From NCBI GenBank assembly GCA_021817875.1, contig JAKAFQ010000237.1:1-6747 (forward strand): 6,747 nucleotides of DNA. Reading direction: 5' to 3'. Below, piece after piece: positions 4,852-6,747 of the stretch. How positions within the stretch are numbered: position 1 is the first letter of the stretch; each line of letters starts with the position of its first letter. The notes under the pieces are model-generated. The model was not told where the DNA came from and made no database searches. It saw only the letters and a list, made by a program, of their open reading frames with translations. The stretch comes from Pseudomonadota bacterium. GTDB lineage: Bacteria > Pseudomonadota > Gammaproteobacteria > Steroidobacterales > Steroidobacteraceae. Both the position numbers and the translations under genes were made by a program.

Positions 4852-6192
4852 ATGGTGAGCGAGATCAGACAGTTCTTCCGCGACCACAGCATTTCCGAGG
4901 TCGAGGCCATCATCCCGGACATGGCGGGCATCGCGCGCGGCAAGATCATGCCCGCGGAGAAGTTCGCCGAGGATGGCGGCATGCGTCTGCCGGAGAGCGT
5001 CTTTCTGCAGACGGTCACCGGCGATTACCCGCCCGATACCGGCGCGGCGATGAGTCCGGCGGAAATCGACATCATACTCAAGGCCGACGCGAAGACCGTG
5101 CGGCGCGTCCCCTGGGCGGCCGAGCCCACCGCCCAGGTGATACACGACTGTTTTTACGCCGACGGCCGGCGCGTCACCATGGCGCCCCGCCACGTACTGC
5201 GCAACATCCTCGAGCTCTACGCGCAGCGGGGTTGGCAGCCGGTGGTGGCCCCGGAGCTCGAGTTCTACCTCGTGGAGCAGAACAAGGACGCCGACTATCC
5301 GCTGCGTCCTCCGGTGGGCCGCTCCGGACGCGCCGAGCCCGGCCGCCAGTCCTACAGCATCGCCGCGGTCAACGAGTTCGATCCGCTGTTCGACGATATC
5401 TATCAGTTCTGCGAGGACCAGGACATCGAGATCGACACCCTGATCCACGAGGACGGTCCGGCGCAGATGGAGATCAACCTGATCCACGGCCACCCGATGG
5501 ATCTGGCGGACCAGGCCTTCCTGTTCAAGCGCACCGCGCGCGAGGCGGCACTGCGGCACCGGATGTACGCCACCTTCATGGCGAAGCCCCATGCCAAGGA
5601 GCCGGGCAGCGCCATGCACATCCACCAGAGCGTCGTGGACGTCAAGACGCGCCGCAACGTCTTCAGCAATGCCGACGGCACGCCTTCAGCGCTGTTCTTC
5701 GCGCACATCGGCGGACTGCAGAAATACCTGCCGGCGGCCATGGCGCTGTTCTGCGCCAACGTCAATTCCTACCGTCGCCTGACGCGTTATCTGTCGGCGC
5801 CGATCAACGTGCACTGGGGCTACGACAATCGCACCGCGGGCCTGCGCGTGCCGATGTCGGAACCGGAGGACCGGCGCGTGGAGAACCGTGTCTGCGGCGC
5901 CGACGCCAATCCCTACATCGCGCTCGCCGCATCGCTCGCCTGCGGTTACCTCGGCATGATCGAGGCCCTGCAGCCCTCCGATCCGATCAGCGGCAGCGCG
6001 CACGAACTGCCCTTCGGCCTGCCCCGCTCGCTCGACGAGGCGTTGCGCGAACTGCGGCGCAGCGCGCCGCTGGTCCGGCTGCTCGGTGAGCCGTTCGTCT
6101 CGGCGTTCACCATCGTCAAGGAGGCCGAGTACGAGGTGTTCCTGCAGGTCATCAGCTCCTGGGAGCGCGAGCATCTTCTGCTCAATGTCTGA
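4852..6192 (+). CDS. puuA: Gamma-glutamylputrescine (polyamine) synthetase, glutamine synthetase family
   Basis: A 446-residue ATP-dependent ligase of the GS fold that joins the gamma-carboxyl of glutamate to an amine such as putrescine, the entry step of the gamma-glutamyl polyamine pathway. An N-terminal beta-Grasp part (about 1-105, IPDMAGIARGKIMP) precedes the catalytic domain. Metal-site and active-site blocks are ELEFYL (Glu135, Glu137), EDGPAQMEINLIHG (Glu200, Glu207), GSAMHIHQS (His256, His258), NSYRRL (305-310), WGYDNRTAGLRVP (Arg327) and ENRVCGADANPY (344-355). WG-x-NRT and V-x-GADANPY are typical of PuuA/PauA-like enzymes rather than GlnA, and the NLY adenylylation site of proteobacterial GlnA is absent. 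The length is slightly below E. coli PuuA (472), mainly from a shorter N-terminus. Start ATG 4852 abuts the puuD stop and has a strong GGAGG (4840-4844) 7 bases upstream, inside the puuD 3' end, so the two are probably translationally linked. Other amines (spermidine, diaminopropane, ethanolamine) are possible substrates. Confidence 0.87.
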   Translation: MVSEIRQFFRDHSISEVEAIIPDMAGIARGKIMPAEKFAEDGGMRLPESVFLQTVTGDYPPDTGAAMSPAEIDIILKADAKTVRRVPWAAEPTAQVIHDCFYADGRRVTMAPRHVLRNILELYAQRGWQPVVAPELEFYLVEQNKDADYPLRPPVGRSGRAEPGRQSYSIAAVNEFDPLFDDIYQFCEDQDIEIDTLIHEDGPAQMEINLIHGHPMDLADQAFLFKRTAREAALRHRMYATFMAKPHAKEPGSAMHIHQSVVDVKTRRNVFSNADGTPSALFFAHIGGLQKYLPAAMALFCANVNSYRRLTRYLSAPINVHWGYDNRTAGLRVPMSEPEDRRVENRVCGADANPYIALAASLACGYLGMIEALQPSDPISGSAHELPFGLPRSLDEALRELRRSAPLVRLLGEPFVSAFTIVKEAEYEVFLQVISSWEREHLLLNV

Positions 6193-6229
6193 AGGATGCT
6201 CAGGTATTGCCCGGGCGATGGCGGCCCCG

Positions 6230-6259
6230 GCGGCAGTGCCTGCCGCGGCTGTCGCAGCC
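6230..6259 (+). terminator. Tandem hairpins after puuA
   Basis: GCGGCAG/CTGCCGC (6230-6236 with 6240-6246, loop TGC) is immediately followed by GGCTG/CAGCC (6247-6251 with 6255-6259, loop TCG). Both stems are perfect. They lie 38 bases after the puuA stop in the gap before the kinase gene. No T-run follows, so termination is inferred from position. Confidence 0.35.
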
Positions 6260-6346
6260 TGAAACCGCTGCGCTCATCCACGGCGGGCGCCGGACAGGCA
6301 GTCCGGTGCTCGAGTGCGGCTGGCGCTCGTTCGCGTTGCGTATCAA

Positions 6347-6358
6347 CGGTCCGGACCG
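6347..6358. repeat. Perfect 12-bp palindrome upstream of the kinase gene
   Basis: CGGTCCGGACCG equals its own reverse complement and ends 13 bases before ATG 6372, directly after the AT-richer TATCAA (6341-6346). The position would suit an operator, or it could be a chance GC palindrome. The rest of this 179-base gap holds the tandem hairpins and no credible gene. Confidence 0.3.
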
Positions 6359-6371
6359 GAAAATCCATGCC

Positions 6372-6747
6372 ATGACAGAAAAACTCCTGGGTATCGACGT
6401 CGGCGGATCCTCGATCAAGGCCGGGGTGGTGGACCTCGCGGCCGGAGGACTGCTGGGTGAACTGATCTCGGCCCCGACCCCCCGGCCGGCCACACCGGAG
6501 GCGATGCTGCCGGTGATCGCGGCGCTCGCCGCGCGACTGCCCGAGGCGACGGGCAGGATCGGCCTGGCGTTTCCCGCCGTGGTCAAGCACGGCCGGGCGC
6601 GCACCGCCGCCAATGTGGACCATGCCTGGATCGGGGCGGACGGCGCCACTTTGCTGCGGCGCACGCTCAACCGGCCGGCGCTGTTTCTCAACGACGCCGA
6701 TGCCGCCGGACTCGCCGAGATGCGGCTCGGCGCCGGCCGTGGCGCGC
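6372..6747 (+). CDS. ppgK: ROK-family sugar kinase, polyphosphate glucokinase-like, N-terminal part
   Basis: The frame is open to the window end, so only the first 125 codons of a protein that is usually about 250 residues are seen. The N-terminal phosphate-binding loop LGIDVGGSSIKAGVVDL (residues 6-22) is the ROK/actin-ATPase signature. TPRPATPEAM, AFPAVVKHGRARTAANVDHAWIG and LNDADAAGLAEMRLGAG follow in the order and wording of polyphosphate/ATP glucokinases such as mycobacterial PpgK (VKHG-x-x-RTAAN-x-D and LNDADAAGLAE are close to family constants). The Asp of LNDAD is the expected catalytic base. The known reaction is glucose phosphorylation to glucose 6-phosphate using polyphosphate or ATP; polyphosphate use cannot be judged from this fragment. 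An out-of-frame ATG lies 5 bases earlier, at 6367. The Shine-Dalgarno is weak (CCGGAAAA region). It is separated from puuA by hairpins and is probably an independent unit. Confidence 0.82.
   Translation, partial: MTEKLLGIDVGGSSIKAGVVDLAAGGLLGELISAPTPRPATPEAMLPVIAALAARLPEATGRIGLAFPAVVKHGRARTAANVDHAWIGADGATLLRRTLNRPALFLNDADAAGLAEMRLGAGRGA

Noticed and set aside
2752..5625. A 957-codon open frame on the minus strand covering puuB and running antisense through puuD and into puuA
   Set aside because: Only its last 424 codons make a known protein (PuuB). The upstream part is antisense to clear puuD and puuA genes and is low-complexity Arg/His/Leu-rich translation, as expected in GC-rich DNA with few stops.
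5946..6623. Minus-strand frames opposite the puuA 3' end and the kinase gene
   Set aside because: Antisense to two recognisable genes, with no domain in the translation.
1..6747. CRISPR array, insertion sequence, tRNA or prophage signature
   Set aside because: No regularly spaced repeats, transposase or integrase motifs, or tRNA cloverleaf were seen on either strand by eye.

Overview
The window is GC-rich throughout, with dense genes, short intergenic gaps and strong G/C bias at third codon positions. The protein families (a plant/cyanobacterial-looking aspartate-semialdehyde dehydrogenase, a diheme c4-like cytochrome, gamma-glutamyl polyamine catabolism and a NuoB/HycG-like subunit) fit a metabolically versatile proteobacterium, plausibly gammaproteobacterial. 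Nothing seen fixes the genus. There are no tRNA or rRNA genes, CRISPR arrays, insertion sequences or other signs of mobility.

Left part (1-1361): the 3' end of a gene for a NuoB-like [4Fe-4S] subunit of a complex I or group 4 hydrogenase-type assembly. After a non-coding gap of about 360 bases with an Fnr-box-like inverted repeat comes a secreted diheme cytochrome c of the c4 type. Together they suggest a redox or respiratory locus.

Middle (1362-2689): asd, for aspartate-semialdehyde dehydrogenase of the lysine/threonine/methionine/isoleucine pathway. Its 5' region looks like a complete ribosome-mediated transcription attenuator. It holds a 24-codon leader peptide rich in Lys, Thr and Ile codons, a 1:2 hairpin, a 2:3 antiterminator and a perfect 10-bp 3:4 terminator, all just upstream of the asd Shine-Dalgarno. 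This is the most interesting structure in the window.

Right part (2752-6192): a gamma-glutamyl polyamine (Puu/Pau-type) catabolic cluster. puuB (FAD oxidase) is on the minus strand and convergent with asd. puuD (gamma-Glu-GABA hydrolase) and puuA (glutamine-synthetase-like gamma-glutamylpolyamine ligase) are on the plus strand with a TGA-ATG junction. PuuA would glutamylate the amine, PuuB oxidise the product, an aldehyde dehydrogenase not in the window (PuuC) make the acid, and PuuD release GABA or its analogue. puuB and puuD share a 51-bp divergent intergenic region with a consensus TATAAT.

Right edge (6193-6747): a 179-base gap with tandem hairpins and a palindrome, then the first half of a ROK-family kinase resembling polyphosphate glucokinase, cut by the window end.
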